From assembly GCA_964468435.1 (NCBI GenBank), contig CAYXVE010000004.1, positions 62,001 through 126,000 on the forward strand: a stretch of 64,000 nucleotides of DNA. Direction: 5' to 3'. Below are positions 9,810-18,006 of this stretch, piece after piece. The notes beneath the pieces were generated by a model. That model saw only the letters and a list, made by a program, of their open reading frames with translations. It had not been told where the DNA came from and did not search any database. The position numbers were made by a program, and so were the translations under genes. Position 1 is the first letter of the stretch, and every line of letters begins with the position of its first letter. This DNA comes from JBCCTX01 sp964468435 (GTDB taxonomy: Bacteria; Bacteroidota; Bacteroidia; J057).

Positions 9810-11264
9810 TTATTTAAGCGCTTCTAACGTTTCTCTCAATACAGCTCTATCATCGAAGTCATATCTTTGCCCCTTGATCTCCTGATAAGTTTCATGTCCT
9901 TTTCCTGCAATGAGTACTACATCGATTTCTTGAGCGATCATACATGCCGTACGAATGGCCTCGCGACGATCTGTGATCTTCAGAACCTGTTTCCGTTTTT
10001 CTGAGGGAATACCTTCGAACATTTCATCTATGATCTGCCCGGGGTCTTCGGACCTGGGATTATCAGAAGTCAGGATTACATTGTCTGAATGCAGGCTGGC
10101 TACTTTTCCCATGACCGGACGTTTTGCTTTATCGCGGTCGCCCCCACAACCTACTACTGTAAGGATCTTTCCTGTTTTGCCATGTATGTCCTTTAGCGTC
10201 TGCAATACATTTTGCAAAGCATCTGGTGTATGAGCATAGTCTACGATACCTACAACATGAGATGCTGGAGTTCTCACTACCTGAAATCTGCCCGGGATAC
10301 CTGTCTGGCTACTGAGTACAGTCAGAATCTCCGCTTCGGAGAAGCCCAGTTCTACAGCAACAGCATATGCTGTTAGCAAATTATAGGCATTGAAACTGCC
10401 TAAGAGTTGAAACCAGATATCATATTGTTGAATCTGTAATCTCAATCCTTCCAGTGTATTTTCCAGCACTTTTGCCTGATAGTCTGCAACCCGTTTGACA
10501 GCAAAGGTCCTGACCTTGGCTTTTGAGTTTTGCACCATGACACGACCATTTCGATCATCAATGTTGATCAACGCGATCGAATCAGATCCGAGATTATCAA
10601 ATAGTAGTTTTTTAGCTTTTATGTATGTTGCAAACGTACCGTGATAATCCAGATGATCGTGTGTGATATTGGTGAAAATTCCCATTTTAAAGGAAATGCC
10701 GGATACCCGGTGTTGTACGAGTGCGTGACTACTTACCTCCATAAAGCAGTGTGTGCACCCTGCTTCCCACATCTTGTGAAACAATTGATGGATCACTTTG
10801 GGATCAGGTGTGGTGTGAGTTGCTGGTACGCTCTCCTGATCGATCTTAATATGTATGGTAGATATCAAACCTGATTTAATCTGCATATCACTAAATAGAC
10901 GATGGAGTATTGTCGCAACCGATGTCTTACCATTGGTTCCCGTGACCCCGACAAGGGTTAGTTTCTCAGCAGGGTGATCATAATAAGCTGCAGAAACACG
11001 CGCCCAGGCCTCGCGTGTATCGGGAACCACACAATAGGTGATTTGATTCCGTAAATGCTCTGGAAGGGTTTCGCAAATGATCACTTTGGCCTCTACAACG
11101 TCAAGGAACTGGTGGCCATCCACCTTTGTACCCCGGATTGCGACAAATAAATCGCTATTTGTCGATCTTCTGGAGTCTTGTTCTATATTTTTAATCATTC
11201 CTTCAAGGGATCCTTTCTGGTCTACAATTGTCAAGGAAGCCAGTATATCTCCAATGTTTTTCAT
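9810..11264 (-). CDS. murE: UDP-MurNAc-tripeptide synthetase MurE (meso-diaminopimelate type)
   Basis: Mur ligase adding the third residue of the stem peptide. The 484-residue product has the P-loop GVTGTNGKTSVATIL (about residues 108-122), an HTTPDP motif, and TSDNPRSEDPG in the C-terminal domain. DNPR(S/M)E is the signature that selects meso-diaminopimelate rather than lysine, so Gram-negative type cross-links are predicted. A C-terminal AGKGHETYQ motif is also present. The gene overlaps ftsI by four bases. Confidence 0.97.
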   Translation of the reverse strand: MKNIGDILASLTIVDQKGSLEGMIKNIEQDSRRSTNSDLFVAIRGTKVDGHQFLDVVEAKVIICETLPEHLRNQITYCVVPDTREAWARVSAAYYDHPAEKLTLVGVTGTNGKTSVATILHRLFSDMQIKSGLISTIHIKIDQESVPATHTTPDPKVIHQLFHKMWEAGCTHCFMEVSSHALVQHRVSGISFKMGIFTNITHDHLDYHGTFATYIKAKKLLFDNLGSDSIALINIDDRNGRVMVQNSKAKVRTFAVKRVADYQAKVLENTLEGLRLQIQQYDIWFQLLGSFNAYNLLTAYAVAVELGFSEAEILTVLSSQTGIPGRFQVVRTPASHVVGIVDYAHTPDALQNVLQTLKDIHGKTGKILTVVGCGGDRDKAKRPVMGKVASLHSDNVILTSDNPRSEDPGQIIDEMFEGIPSEKRKQVLKITDRREAIRTACMIAQEIDVVLIAGKGHETYQEIKGQRYDFDDRAVLRETLEALK

Positions 11265-13390
11265 CCTAGTACAAGGGTGATCTTTGTATTATCTCCAATC
11301 TGGTAACCAGGAAGTAGCGATTGTCTTTTGACACGCCCAAATCCTCTTAGGTGTACTTTTATACCCATATTCTCCAGCATATGAATTGCGTCGCGGGAAC
11401 TCATCCCTCTTACATCGGGAATCGCATCAGAAGGAGCATACGCTTCCATCATCAGACTATCTGTATGTTGATGAATAATTGCCCATCTAGGGTTTGTTTC
11501 TGCCTGGCGCTCTAGCCCGAAGATTTGCACTATGGGCTCTATATGCTCAGTGTACATCAGCTTTGGTAAAGCCGGAAACTTTTTCACTGTGTCTTCGATT
11601 GACTTTACTTCAGCTAACTGAATATCCAATGTATATATTGCTTCAGCAATATCCCTGAAAATGGGGGCTGCTACATAACCACCAGATGCTACTCTGGCTT
11701 TAGGTTCATCGATCATCACGAAGCAGGTATATCTGGGATTATCAGCAGGGAAGAATCCTCCAAATGAAGCGCGATACCGCCTTACATATCTACCTCCAAC
11801 ATTCTTACGGGCAGTGCCCGTTTTTCCAGCCACCTGAAACGCAATTCCGCGAAAGGCATTCTGCGCTGTTCCTTCTGAAACTACTTTCTTCATGAGGTGA
11901 TGCACTTTGGCGATCGTTTCTTCACTACAAATTTTTTCATGGACGATTTTAGGCTCATATTTCTGCAAGGTTTGAGAATTGTCGCGTATTTCTTTCACCA
12001 GCCATGGTTTTAACCGCTTACCCCTGTTGGCAATGGCATTGTAAAAAGCAGCCATCTGCAAAGCTGTTACTTCTAAAGAATATCCATAGGACATGGAAGG
12101 AAGTGTTGTTGCCGCATTCCACATATCATCTCCGGGCTTGTGTATCAAGGGATCAGGTTCTCCAGCGAGTTGTTCGAGGGCTGCCTGGTTAAATCCAAAA
12201 TTATTCAGGTGCTCCAGAAAGCGATTGGGATTTTCACCATAGCCTTTGTGAATAATTTTTGACATCCCTACGTTGCTGGAGTTGGCAAATACCTGTTCGA
12301 AAGTGATGGTTCCTAGTACATGATCATCAGTTACGAGCTTATCGTCATACAAGATCGTACCATCACCTGTTTCAACTGTATCGTAGAGATCTATTATTTG
12401 ATCTTCCAGTGCTGCGGTTGCAGATGCGAGTTTGAATGTAGATCCAGGTTCAATCCGGGTTGCAACACCATAATTGTACTCTTCGGGATAGTTGGCAAGA
12501 GCTTTAATTTTTCCGGTGGATACCTCTATCAGGACTGCAGTGCCAAATTCTGCATAATGTCTTTCAACTCCATGTTTAAGGGCTCTTTCCACAGCATCCT
12601 GCAAATTTACATCAAGGGTTGTCACGATGTCTAGGCCATCTACTGCACCTTCAGCACCATATTTTTCAAGGGGAATATATGAATCTCCGGCAACCTTCTG
12701 CACCAGCATGTAACTGTCTCTTCCGCGAAGTTCTTTATTAAAGGCGTATTCTATACCCCGTGTGCCAGTGGTATCGTTGACCAGTCTGCCTAGGGTTATT
12801 CGCGCCAGATCTTCAAATGGATAATAGCGCCGATTGTGAATCTTTTCCACCAGAAACCCTCCTCCAAACCTGCCCCGGTTGATAATGGGCCATTGCTCTA
12901 CTTCCCGCAATTTCTGAAAATCTATCACTTTATTTGTGAGATAGATATGCCGGTCTCGTTCATGTATAGCCTTGATGATCATGCGGTAGCAAGCCATAGT
13001 ATCCTGATAAGGACGGAAGGTCATGACCGTATCATTCTCCACCAGGGTATCGATTAGGGTCTCGCCAAATTCTGTAGCGAGATGACTGGCTAGTACAAAG
13101 AGTGAATCCTTAAAATAGGGAATAGCTGCTGTATCGATGACCGTAGGATCCATGGCTATGCGATAAAAAGGTATGCTGGTAGCCATGATCGTACCATCTT
13201 CAGCAAGAATATTTCCCCTGTCTGCCAATACTCGCTTGAAGCTGATCTGTTCTTCCATTTCCAGCCTCATCCATTTTTCGTGATTGAACTGTAAAACGAC
13301 GACACGAAGTATGATCAAGGCGCTGAAAAACAGGAAAATCCCCATCAGGATATATACACGCGACAGTATGTTGTTGGATACCTGACTCAT
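11261..13390 (-). CDS. ftsI: Septal transpeptidase FtsI/PBP3 with C-terminal PASTA domain
   Basis: Class B penicillin-binding protein that cross-links septal peptidoglycan with FtsW. The 709-residue product has one N-terminal membrane anchor (about residues 10-33), a dimerisation/pedestal region, then the transpeptidase domain. Its motifs are SxxK as STFK in RIEPGSTFKLASA, SxN as SSN in ANSSNVGMSK, and KTG in VAGKTGTARKN. The last 60 residues (AIPDVRGMSSRDAIHMLEN onward) form a PASTA domain. It overlaps ftsL upstream and murE downstream by four bases each, so the three genes are translationally coupled. Confidence 0.96.
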   Translation of the reverse strand: MSQVSNNILSRVYILMGIFLFFSALIILRVVVLQFNHEKWMRLEMEEQISFKRVLADRGNILAEDGTIMATSIPFYRIAMDPTVIDTAAIPYFKDSLFVLASHLATEFGETLIDTLVENDTVMTFRPYQDTMACYRMIIKAIHERDRHIYLTNKVIDFQKLREVEQWPIINRGRFGGGFLVEKIHNRRYYPFEDLARITLGRLVNDTTGTRGIEYAFNKELRGRDSYMLVQKVAGDSYIPLEKYGAEGAVDGLDIVTTLDVNLQDAVERALKHGVERHYAEFGTAVLIEVSTGKIKALANYPEEYNYGVATRIEPGSTFKLASATAALEDQIIDLYDTVETGDGTILYDDKLVTDDHVLGTITFEQVFANSSNVGMSKIIHKGYGENPNRFLEHLNNFGFNQAALEQLAGEPDPLIHKPGDDMWNAATTLPSMSYGYSLEVTALQMAAFYNAIANRGKRLKPWLVKEIRDNSQTLQKYEPKIVHEKICSEETIAKVHHLMKKVVSEGTAQNAFRGIAFQVAGKTGTARKNVGGRYVRRYRASFGGFFPADNPRYTCFVMIDEPKARVASGGYVAAPIFRDIAEAIYTLDIQLAEVKSIEDTVKKFPALPKLMYTEHIEPIVQIFGLERQAETNPRWAIIHQHTDSLMMEAYAPSDAIPDVRGMSSRDAIHMLENMGIKVHLRGFGRVKRQSLLPGYQIGDNTKITLVLG

Positions 13391-13776
13391 GGCAATAGCT
13401 TCAATTCTGCTTTTTCTTGGATATAAGAAGGTCTCTGCTGCTTTCGCTTTAACTGATACGGAGGTTCATCCAAGGGACGCAACCCCAGTGTATCGACATA
13501 TTGTTTGACTTCTGTAAGTCTCATACCTGCTCTAAGGGTTGACTCACGCATGAGATACTTGGACTTCAGGTCTTTGACTTCTACCTTGAGCTTTTCCAGT
13601 TTTCTGACCTGCTTCACAGCAAAGTGTGTATTCCAGATGTAAATCATCCCAATTGCTGTAAGAAATAGCAGGAATCTCAGGTATCTGTCCACCAGTTTGG
13701 CAGATATCCCTCTGCTAACTGGGGGCTTTTTCTCTTCGGATGTTGATTTTTTATGTGTTTTTCTAACGACCCGCAT
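13387..13776 (-). CDS. ftsL: FtsL-like divisome protein
   Basis: Small bitopic protein of 129 residues: a basic cytoplasmic head, one transmembrane segment (about 33-52, FLLFLTAIGMIYIWNTHFAV) and a periplasmic helix with heptad spacing (VRKLEKLKVEVKDLKSKYL) that should form a coiled coil with FtsB. Sequence is poorly conserved in this family, so the call rests on topology and on the position between rsmH and ftsI, where FtsL is encoded in Bacteroidota. It overlaps ftsI by four bases. Confidence 0.85.
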   Translation of the reverse strand: MRVVRKTHKKSTSEEKKPPVSRGISAKLVDRYLRFLLFLTAIGMIYIWNTHFAVKQVRKLEKLKVEVKDLKSKYLMRESTLRAGMRLTEVKQYVDTLGLRPLDEPPYQLKRKQQRPSYIQEKAELKLLP

Positions 13777-13815
13777 GATCAGTGTATATTAGTTGACAGG
13801 TGTAAAAATCTTGAG

Positions 13816-14718
13816 TTATATCTTTTCTGCTACCCTCAATCTGGCACTTCTCGCCCGCGGATTTCGTTCGATCTCTCCGGGTTCTGGCTTGATCGCTTTG
13901 CGGGTAATCAGCTTCCAGGATGTAATGGGATTCCCGTATACATCCCGTTCTAGGTGGTCATGAAAATTGCCCGATCTAAAGAAGTGCTTAACTATCCTGT
14001 CTTCGAGCGAATGATAAGCAATAACGGCGATCCTGCCTCCACTTTTCAAAAGCCTTTCCGAAGCTACCAGAAAAGCAGTCAATACCTGTAATTCCTGATT
14101 TACCTCAATTCTCAATGCCTGGTAAACCTGTGCCAAGTACTTGTAAGTCCGCTTGGAGGGAATACATGAAATAATTGCTTTCTCAAATTCTACCGTCCGT
14201 GTGAGAGGAGACTTGCTCCTCTGCGCTAAGATTACCCTGGCCAGTTTAGCTGCATTACTAATTTCACCATACTCCCTGAATATGCGCGACAATTCCCCTT
14301 CGCTGGTCTCATTGAGTATGTCTGCAGCACTGCGCCCCGCCTCAGGATTCATGCGCATATCCAATGGACCATTAAAGCGGAAGCTAAACCCTCTTTCAGG
14401 TTCATCTAATTGATGCGAAGATACTCCCAGGTCTGCCAGAATGCCATCTACTTGATCCCATCCCCTATCTGCAATGACTGATTCAATATCCCTGAAGTTA
14501 CGTTGTATCAAGATGAATCTCGGATCTTTCAGGCTGTTTTTCTGCGCTGCCGGGTCCTGGTCCAATCCTAGAAGCTTTCCTGTTGTGAGCCTGGAAAGGA
14601 TCTCCCTGCTATGGCCTCCACCCCCAAACGTGGCATCCACATAAATCCCCTCAGGATTGATGGTGAGAAGTGAAACACTCTCTTCCAACAAAACCGGTAT
14701 GTGGTAATCGGGCATCAT
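13816..14718 (-). CDS. rsmH: 16S rRNA (cytosine-1402-N4)-methyltransferase RsmH
   Basis: SAM-dependent methyltransferase (formerly MraW) that modifies C1402 in the ribosomal P site. The 300-residue protein has the starting pattern YHIPVLLEESVSLL, the SAM motif VDATFGGGGHSREIL (about 27-41), DGILADLGVSSHQLD, GFSFRFNGPLDMRM and the C-terminal IAYHSLEDRIVKHFF and NPRARSARLRVAEK. It is 18 bp downstream of mraZ and precedes ftsL, the universal order of the cluster. Confidence 0.97.
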   Translation of the reverse strand: MMPDYHIPVLLEESVSLLTINPEGIYVDATFGGGGHSREILSRLTTGKLLGLDQDPAAQKNSLKDPRFILIQRNFRDIESVIADRGWDQVDGILADLGVSSHQLDEPERGFSFRFNGPLDMRMNPEAGRSAADILNETSEGELSRIFREYGEISNAAKLARVILAQRSKSPLTRTVEFEKAIISCIPSKRTYKYLAQVYQALRIEVNQELQVLTAFLVASERLLKSGGRIAVIAYHSLEDRIVKHFFRSGNFHDHLERDVYGNPITSWKLITRKAIKPEPGEIERNPRARSARLRVAEKI

Positions 14719-14736
14719 GATTCAAAGAACGCTCAT

Positions 14737-15213
14737 TTATGTTTTTGATGCATTATCTCCCATAACTTCTTCGGCTAACTGGGCAAAATCTGTCTCCGAC
14801 TCATCCATCCAATGCTCGTAAGCTTCCTGATCCCAAATCTCCACCTTGTCAATTTGAGATGCTAGTACAATATCCTTTTGTACATTGGCATAATTCATTA
14901 AACGCTTGGGAATCAGTATCCGACCATTTCCATCCAGCCCTATCTGTGTCGCCCCCTGCATAAACCATCGCGTAAAATCACGGTTTTTCTTCACGTATTG
15001 ATTCCTCGCCTGAATCTTTGCTAACTCCCGCTCCCACACAGACATCGGATAAAGTACTAGGCATTTCCCCAAACCTTTATTAATGACAAACTCACTTTGC
15101 TGATCTTCCGGCAACTGCTTGCGAAGACCCGAAGGCATCAAAAAACGACCTTTCGAATCAACTTTACATTCATATTCTCCAATCAGCGGTTTCACATTAT
15201 TATTTCTATGCAA
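14737..15213 (-). CDS. mraZ: Transcriptional regulator MraZ
   Basis: AbrB-like DNA-binding protein that controls the dcw operon and also acts on RsmH in some bacteria. Two SpoVT/AbrB half-repeats are visible: GEYECKVDSKGRFLMPSGLR near residues 13-32 and ATQIGLDGNGRILIPKRL near residues 88-105. The 158-residue length is usual for Bacteroidota. No ATG start exists. An in-frame TAA lies six bases above the TTG at 15213, so translation begins at that TTG or at the GTG at 15195, the latter giving a start close to the family consensus (MKPLIGEYECK). Its binding sites lie just upstream. Confidence 0.95.
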   Translation of the reverse strand: MHRNNNVKPLIGEYECKVDSKGRFLMPSGLRKQLPEDQQSEFVINKGLGKCLVLYPMSVWERELAKIQARNQYVKKNRDFTRWFMQGATQIGLDGNGRILIPKRLMNYANVQKDIVLASQIDKVEIWDQEAYEHWMDESETDFAQLAEEVMGDNASKT

Positions 15214-15242
15214 TAATTATACGTTAAAAGTAGAAAAAAATT

Positions 15243-15270
15243 ACCACTTTCTCCCACTTTTTCCCACTTT
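15243..15270 (-). promoter_or_regulatory. MraZ operator: three boxes with 10-bp period
   Basis: Read on the minus strand, the sequence is TGGGA-5-TGGGA-5-TGGTA with an AAAG spacer core, three direct repeats exactly 10 bp apart. MraZ proteins of other bacteria bind TGGGN repeats separated by 5 nt, one per helical turn, upstream of mraZ. The array is about 30 bp upstream of the mraZ start, consistent with autoregulation of the whole dcw operon. The third copy has T for G. Confidence 0.85.
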
Positions 15271-15305
15271 ATTATAAATATTTATTTAGCTGAATAGTAT
15301 CATTG

Positions 15306-15336
15306 CAATAATAGAAAAATAATTAGTAAAAAACAA
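15306..15336 (-). promoter_or_regulatory. Putative dcw operon promoter
   Basis: On the minus strand, TTG (15336-15334) is followed after 20 bp by TATTATTG (15313-15306), one mismatch from the Bacteroidota -7 consensus TAnnTTTG. Transcription would start near 15299, about 30 bp before the MraZ boxes. The region is very AT-rich, so chance matches are possible. Confidence 0.4.
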
Positions 15337-15429
15337 TTATAATTAGTATTTATACTAACAAAATAAGCTAAATTATCCAGCCTTGTTGCATTTCATTTCT
15401 CTGTGTAGATATCGGGTAAGTAAATAAGG

Positions 15430-15444
15430 TGGTAAGAAGTGGGA
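15430..15444 (+). promoter_or_regulatory. Second MraZ-type box pair, facing the response regulator gene
   Basis: On the plus strand TGGTA-5-TGGGA has the same spacing and the same AAG-TGGGAAAA context as the operator in front of mraZ. A further TGGGA lies at 15471-15475, 31 bp on, roughly three helical turns. The pair is 134 bp upstream of the response regulator start and points towards it, so MraZ may also bind there. The remaining bases of the 364-bp gap between mraZ and the regulator show only AT-rich sequence. Confidence 0.45.
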
Positions 15445-15577
15445 AAATTCCTAAAAATTAAGGTAACCCTTGGGAAAGGATTAAACTATTGTTATGTAAT
15501 CTTTAAGTTATGTTCATAATCTTTCATGGCAAGATAAAAAACTCAAAATTTAAAAAGTGGTATAACTATAACTTGAT

Positions 15578-16252
15578 ATGCCTACTCCTAAAATATTAAT
15601 TGTAGATGACGAGGCCGATATCCTAGATTTGCTGGAGTATAATCTGGAAAAGGAGGGCTTTGAGGTAGTCAGGGCAATGGATGGTCAGTTGGCTCTGGAT
15701 ATAGCCATCCATGAGCGTCCCGACCTGGTGGTCATGGATATTATGATGCCTGTTATGGATGGAGTAGCTGCCTGCCATGCTATGCGCTTAATTCCTGAAC
15801 TTGAGCGAACCGCAATCGTATTTCTGACTGCCAGATCTGAAGAGTATTCTGAAGTTGCGGGCTTTGAGGCTGGAGCTGACGATTATATACACAAACCCAT
15901 TCGCCCCAAAATACTGATGAGCAGGGTAAAGGCACTCTTGCGCAGACACGAGTCCAAAGGTAGCAACAGTATAAGAATTCATGACCTGGATATCATCAGA
16001 GATGAGTATATCGTAAAACGTGGAGAACAACTTATCTCCTTACCCAGAAAAGAGTTTGAATTGTTGTATTTCATGGCTTCCCGACCCGGGAAAGTATTCA
16101 AACGTGAAGACCTGCTCTCTGAAATATGGGAAAATATTCACGTTACTGACCGGACTGTAGATGTTCATATAAGAAAGCTGCGTGGTAAAATAGGGCCAGA
16201 TTATATCATAACCATCAAGGGAGTGGGATATAAGTTCTTGCCTGAGAAGTAA
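15578..16252 (+). CDS. PhoB/OmpR-family response regulator
   Basis: Two-domain DNA-binding regulator of 224 residues. The receiver domain (about 4-122) has the acidic pair DDE (10-12), phospho-acceptor D54 in VVMDIMMPVMDG and the conserved lysine in IHKP. A winged-helix Trans_reg_C domain follows, with RKEFELLYFMASRPGKVFKREDLL and RTVDVHIRKLRGKIG. No histidine kinase is adjacent, so it is an orphan in this window and its signal is unknown. It is divergent from the dcw operon and convergent with the MarR gene. Confidence 0.95.
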   Translation: MPTPKILIVDDEADILDLLEYNLEKEGFEVVRAMDGQLALDIAIHERPDLVVMDIMMPVMDGVAACHAMRLIPELERTAIVFLTARSEEYSEVAGFEAGADDYIHKPIRPKILMSRVKALLRRHESKGSNSIRIHDLDIIRDEYIVKRGEQLISLPRKEFELLYFMASRPGKVFKREDLLSEIWENIHVTDRTVDVHIRKLRGKIGPDYIITIKGVGYKFLPEK

Positions 16253-16323
16253 GTGGAAATTTGTGGGAATCCAAGGATCCAGACGTTTTAACACATGGAA
16301 TTACAGCAGGCATAACCTTCATC

Positions 16324-16752
16324 TTAATTAAAATTATCAAAAATAGTGTCTAAAATGCGCATGAGTCGCTGATAATCGTCTGTACATAGTCCGGTAAGCC
16401 CCTGATAACGGAATTCTTTCACAACTGGCAGAATCTCTTCTACTTTCTCCCTTCCTGTTTGTGTTAAAAATATATTGAATCGCCTTCTGTCACTTTCGTC
16501 TATCTCGCGTTTGGTCAATCCCTTTTTACATAGAAGATCTATTATGCGCGTGACAGTAGGAGCATCCTTGTAGGTGCGGTCTGCAATCTCGTACTGACTC
16601 ATGCCGTCATCCTCATACAAAACGTCCATAATGATCCATTGATCTACAGTAATTCCATAGTTCAAAGCATTAAACTTCCGTTGAAGGTGTTGCTTCATAC
16701 GTTTGGCTGTCCGTTCAATGTAAAAACCATACTGTTTCAGGTTTTCTTCCAT
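16324..16752 (-). CDS. MarR-family transcriptional regulator
   Basis: A 142-residue winged-helix regulator, probably a dimer. The recognition region reads MSQYEIADRTYKDAPTVTRIIDLLCKKGLTKRE, followed by the wing ESDRRRFNIFLTQTGRE, the DxRxR-like pattern of MarR proteins. No efflux or catabolic target gene is next to it. The 297-bp region upstream carries a direct repeat that could be its own operator. Its ligand cannot be inferred. Confidence 0.93.
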   Translation of the reverse strand: MEENLKQYGFYIERTAKRMKQHLQRKFNALNYGITVDQWIIMDVLYEDDGMSQYEIADRTYKDAPTVTRIIDLLCKKGLTKREIDESDRRRFNIFLTQTGREKVEEILPVVKEFRYQGLTGLCTDDYQRLMRILDTIFDNFN

Positions 16753-16812
16753 GTGTGTTTATGTGTTAAAGCAATTAATATATCATCTTAGTTATAAAAA
16801 TGATAATATTAC

Positions 16813-16860
16813 TCCCGTTAATTATAAGGATTCTATTGTATTCCCGCTAATTATTGAGGA
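16813..16860. repeat. Direct repeat upstream of marR (possible operator)
   Basis: Two near-identical blocks, TCCCGTTAATTATAAGGA at 16813-16830 and TCCCGCTAATTATTGAGGA at 16842-16860, start 29 bp apart in the same orientation. They lie 61-108 bp upstream of the marR start. The spacing is close to three helical turns, which suits a regulator binding one DNA face. Whether MarR itself binds is inference. Confidence 0.5.
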
Positions 16861-16967
16861 AATATAAAAAAATATATGTTGATCTAAAAGTGGATATAAT
16901 CCAAGGAGGGTAAAATGACGTGAATGTGGCTGGAAATGGAAGATTAGGATATAATTTGTAAGGGTAT

Positions 16968-17037
16968 CAGGAAAATACTGTAAAAACTGCCCGGTGTTTA
17001 TAGGGATCTCAGACAGCTTAGAAACAGTATTTTCCTG
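16968..17037. repeat. Perfect 14-bp inverted repeat with 42-nt loop
   Basis: CAGGAAAATACTGT (16968-16981) is exactly complementary to ACAGTATTTTCCTG (17024-17037). The element begins 13 bp past the fcl stop when read on the minus strand. There is no T-run after the stem, so it is not a classic intrinsic terminator. It may be an RNA stem protecting the operon 3' end, a dyad operator, or a mobile-element remnant. No target-site duplication is visible at the ends. Confidence 0.7.
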
Positions 17038-17049
17038 TCTGTGAAAGCA

Positions 17050-18006
17050 TTATACAACTCTCACACCAGCTACGTATTTATCTATATGGGTCCGGAAATC
17101 CTGATAGACCATCTCAATTCCTTCACGCAGCTCTATGTCATGACGGTACCCCATCTCGTGGAGTTTACTCACATCCATGAGTTTGCGGGGAGTACCCTTG
17201 GGTTTGCTGGTATCAAACTTGAGATCACCATCAAAGCCTACGACCTCTTTGATGGTAAGGGCCAGATCCTTGATAGAGATATCTTCACCTACACCGACGT
17301 TGACGAACTGGCGGCCGTTGTAGTATTCCATTAAAAATAGACAGGCCCCTGCCAGGTCGTCGGTATGCATAAATTCCCGCTTGGGGCTACCATCTCCCCA
17401 AATTTCTACATGCGCCTTGCCTGTGACTCTGGCTTCGTGAAATTTGCGTATTAATGCAGGCAGAACGTGTGAGTTTTGCAGATCATAATTGTCATTGGGC
17501 CCATAGAGATTGGTTGGCATGGCCGAAATAAAGTTACAATCGTATTGATCGCGATAGGCTTCACACATTTTGATTCCTGCTATTTTCGCAATGGCATAGG
17601 GTTCATTGGTCGGTTCGAGTGTTCCCGTAAGCAGATGCTCTTCCTTCATGGGTTGAGGGGCAAACTTGGGATATATACACGAGCTTCCCAGGAAAAGTAG
17701 CTTTTTCACTCCATGAATGTAGGATTGATGTATCACATTCAGTTCGATAGCCAAATTATCGTGCAAAAACTCAGCCCGGTAGATGTTATTGGCATTGATA
17801 CCACCAACCTTGGCTGCAGCCAGAAATACATATTCCGGCTGCTCTGCTTCAAAGAAGTTTTCCACCGCGCGTTGATCACGCAGGTCTAGTTCACCGGAAG
17901 TACGCGTTATGATGTGTTCATAGCCTTCAGCTTCCAGTTTTCTGACAATAGCAGAGCCGACCATCCCTCGATGGCCAGCAACATATATTCTAGCTGTTTT
18001 GTACAT
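17050..18006 (-). CDS. fcl: GDP-L-fucose synthase
   Basis: NADPH-dependent epimerase/reductase that turns GDP-4-keto-6-deoxymannose into GDP-L-fucose. The 318-residue SDR protein has the Rossmann motif VAGHRGMVGSAIVRKL (about 9-24), the catalytic FLGSSCIYP serine segment, YxxxK as YAIAK near residue 137, and NLYGPNDNYD. The start lies inside the 3' end of gmd (17-bp overlap), so the two-step pathway is translationally coupled. It is the last gene of the minus-strand polysaccharide operon. Confidence 0.97.
   Translation of the reverse strand: MYKTARIYVAGHRGMVGSAIVRKLEAEGYEHIITRTSGELDLRDQRAVENFFEAEQPEYVFLAAAKVGGINANNIYRAEFLHDNLAIELNVIHQSYIHGVKKLLFLGSSCIYPKFAPQPMKEEHLLTGTLEPTNEPYAIAKIAGIKMCEAYRDQYDCNFISAMPTNLYGPNDNYDLQNSHVLPALIRKFHEARVTGKAHVEIWGDGSPKREFMHTDDLAGACLFLMEYYNGRQFVNVGVGEDISIKDLALTIKEVVGFDGDLKFDTSKPKGTPRKLMDVSKLHEMGYRHDIELREGIEMVYQDFRTHIDKYVAGVRVV

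Noticed and set aside
13387..15213. Absence of murF and ddl from the dcw cluster considered as a loss
   Set aside because: In Bacteroidota these genes are commonly elsewhere on the chromosome, so absence here is not evidence of loss.
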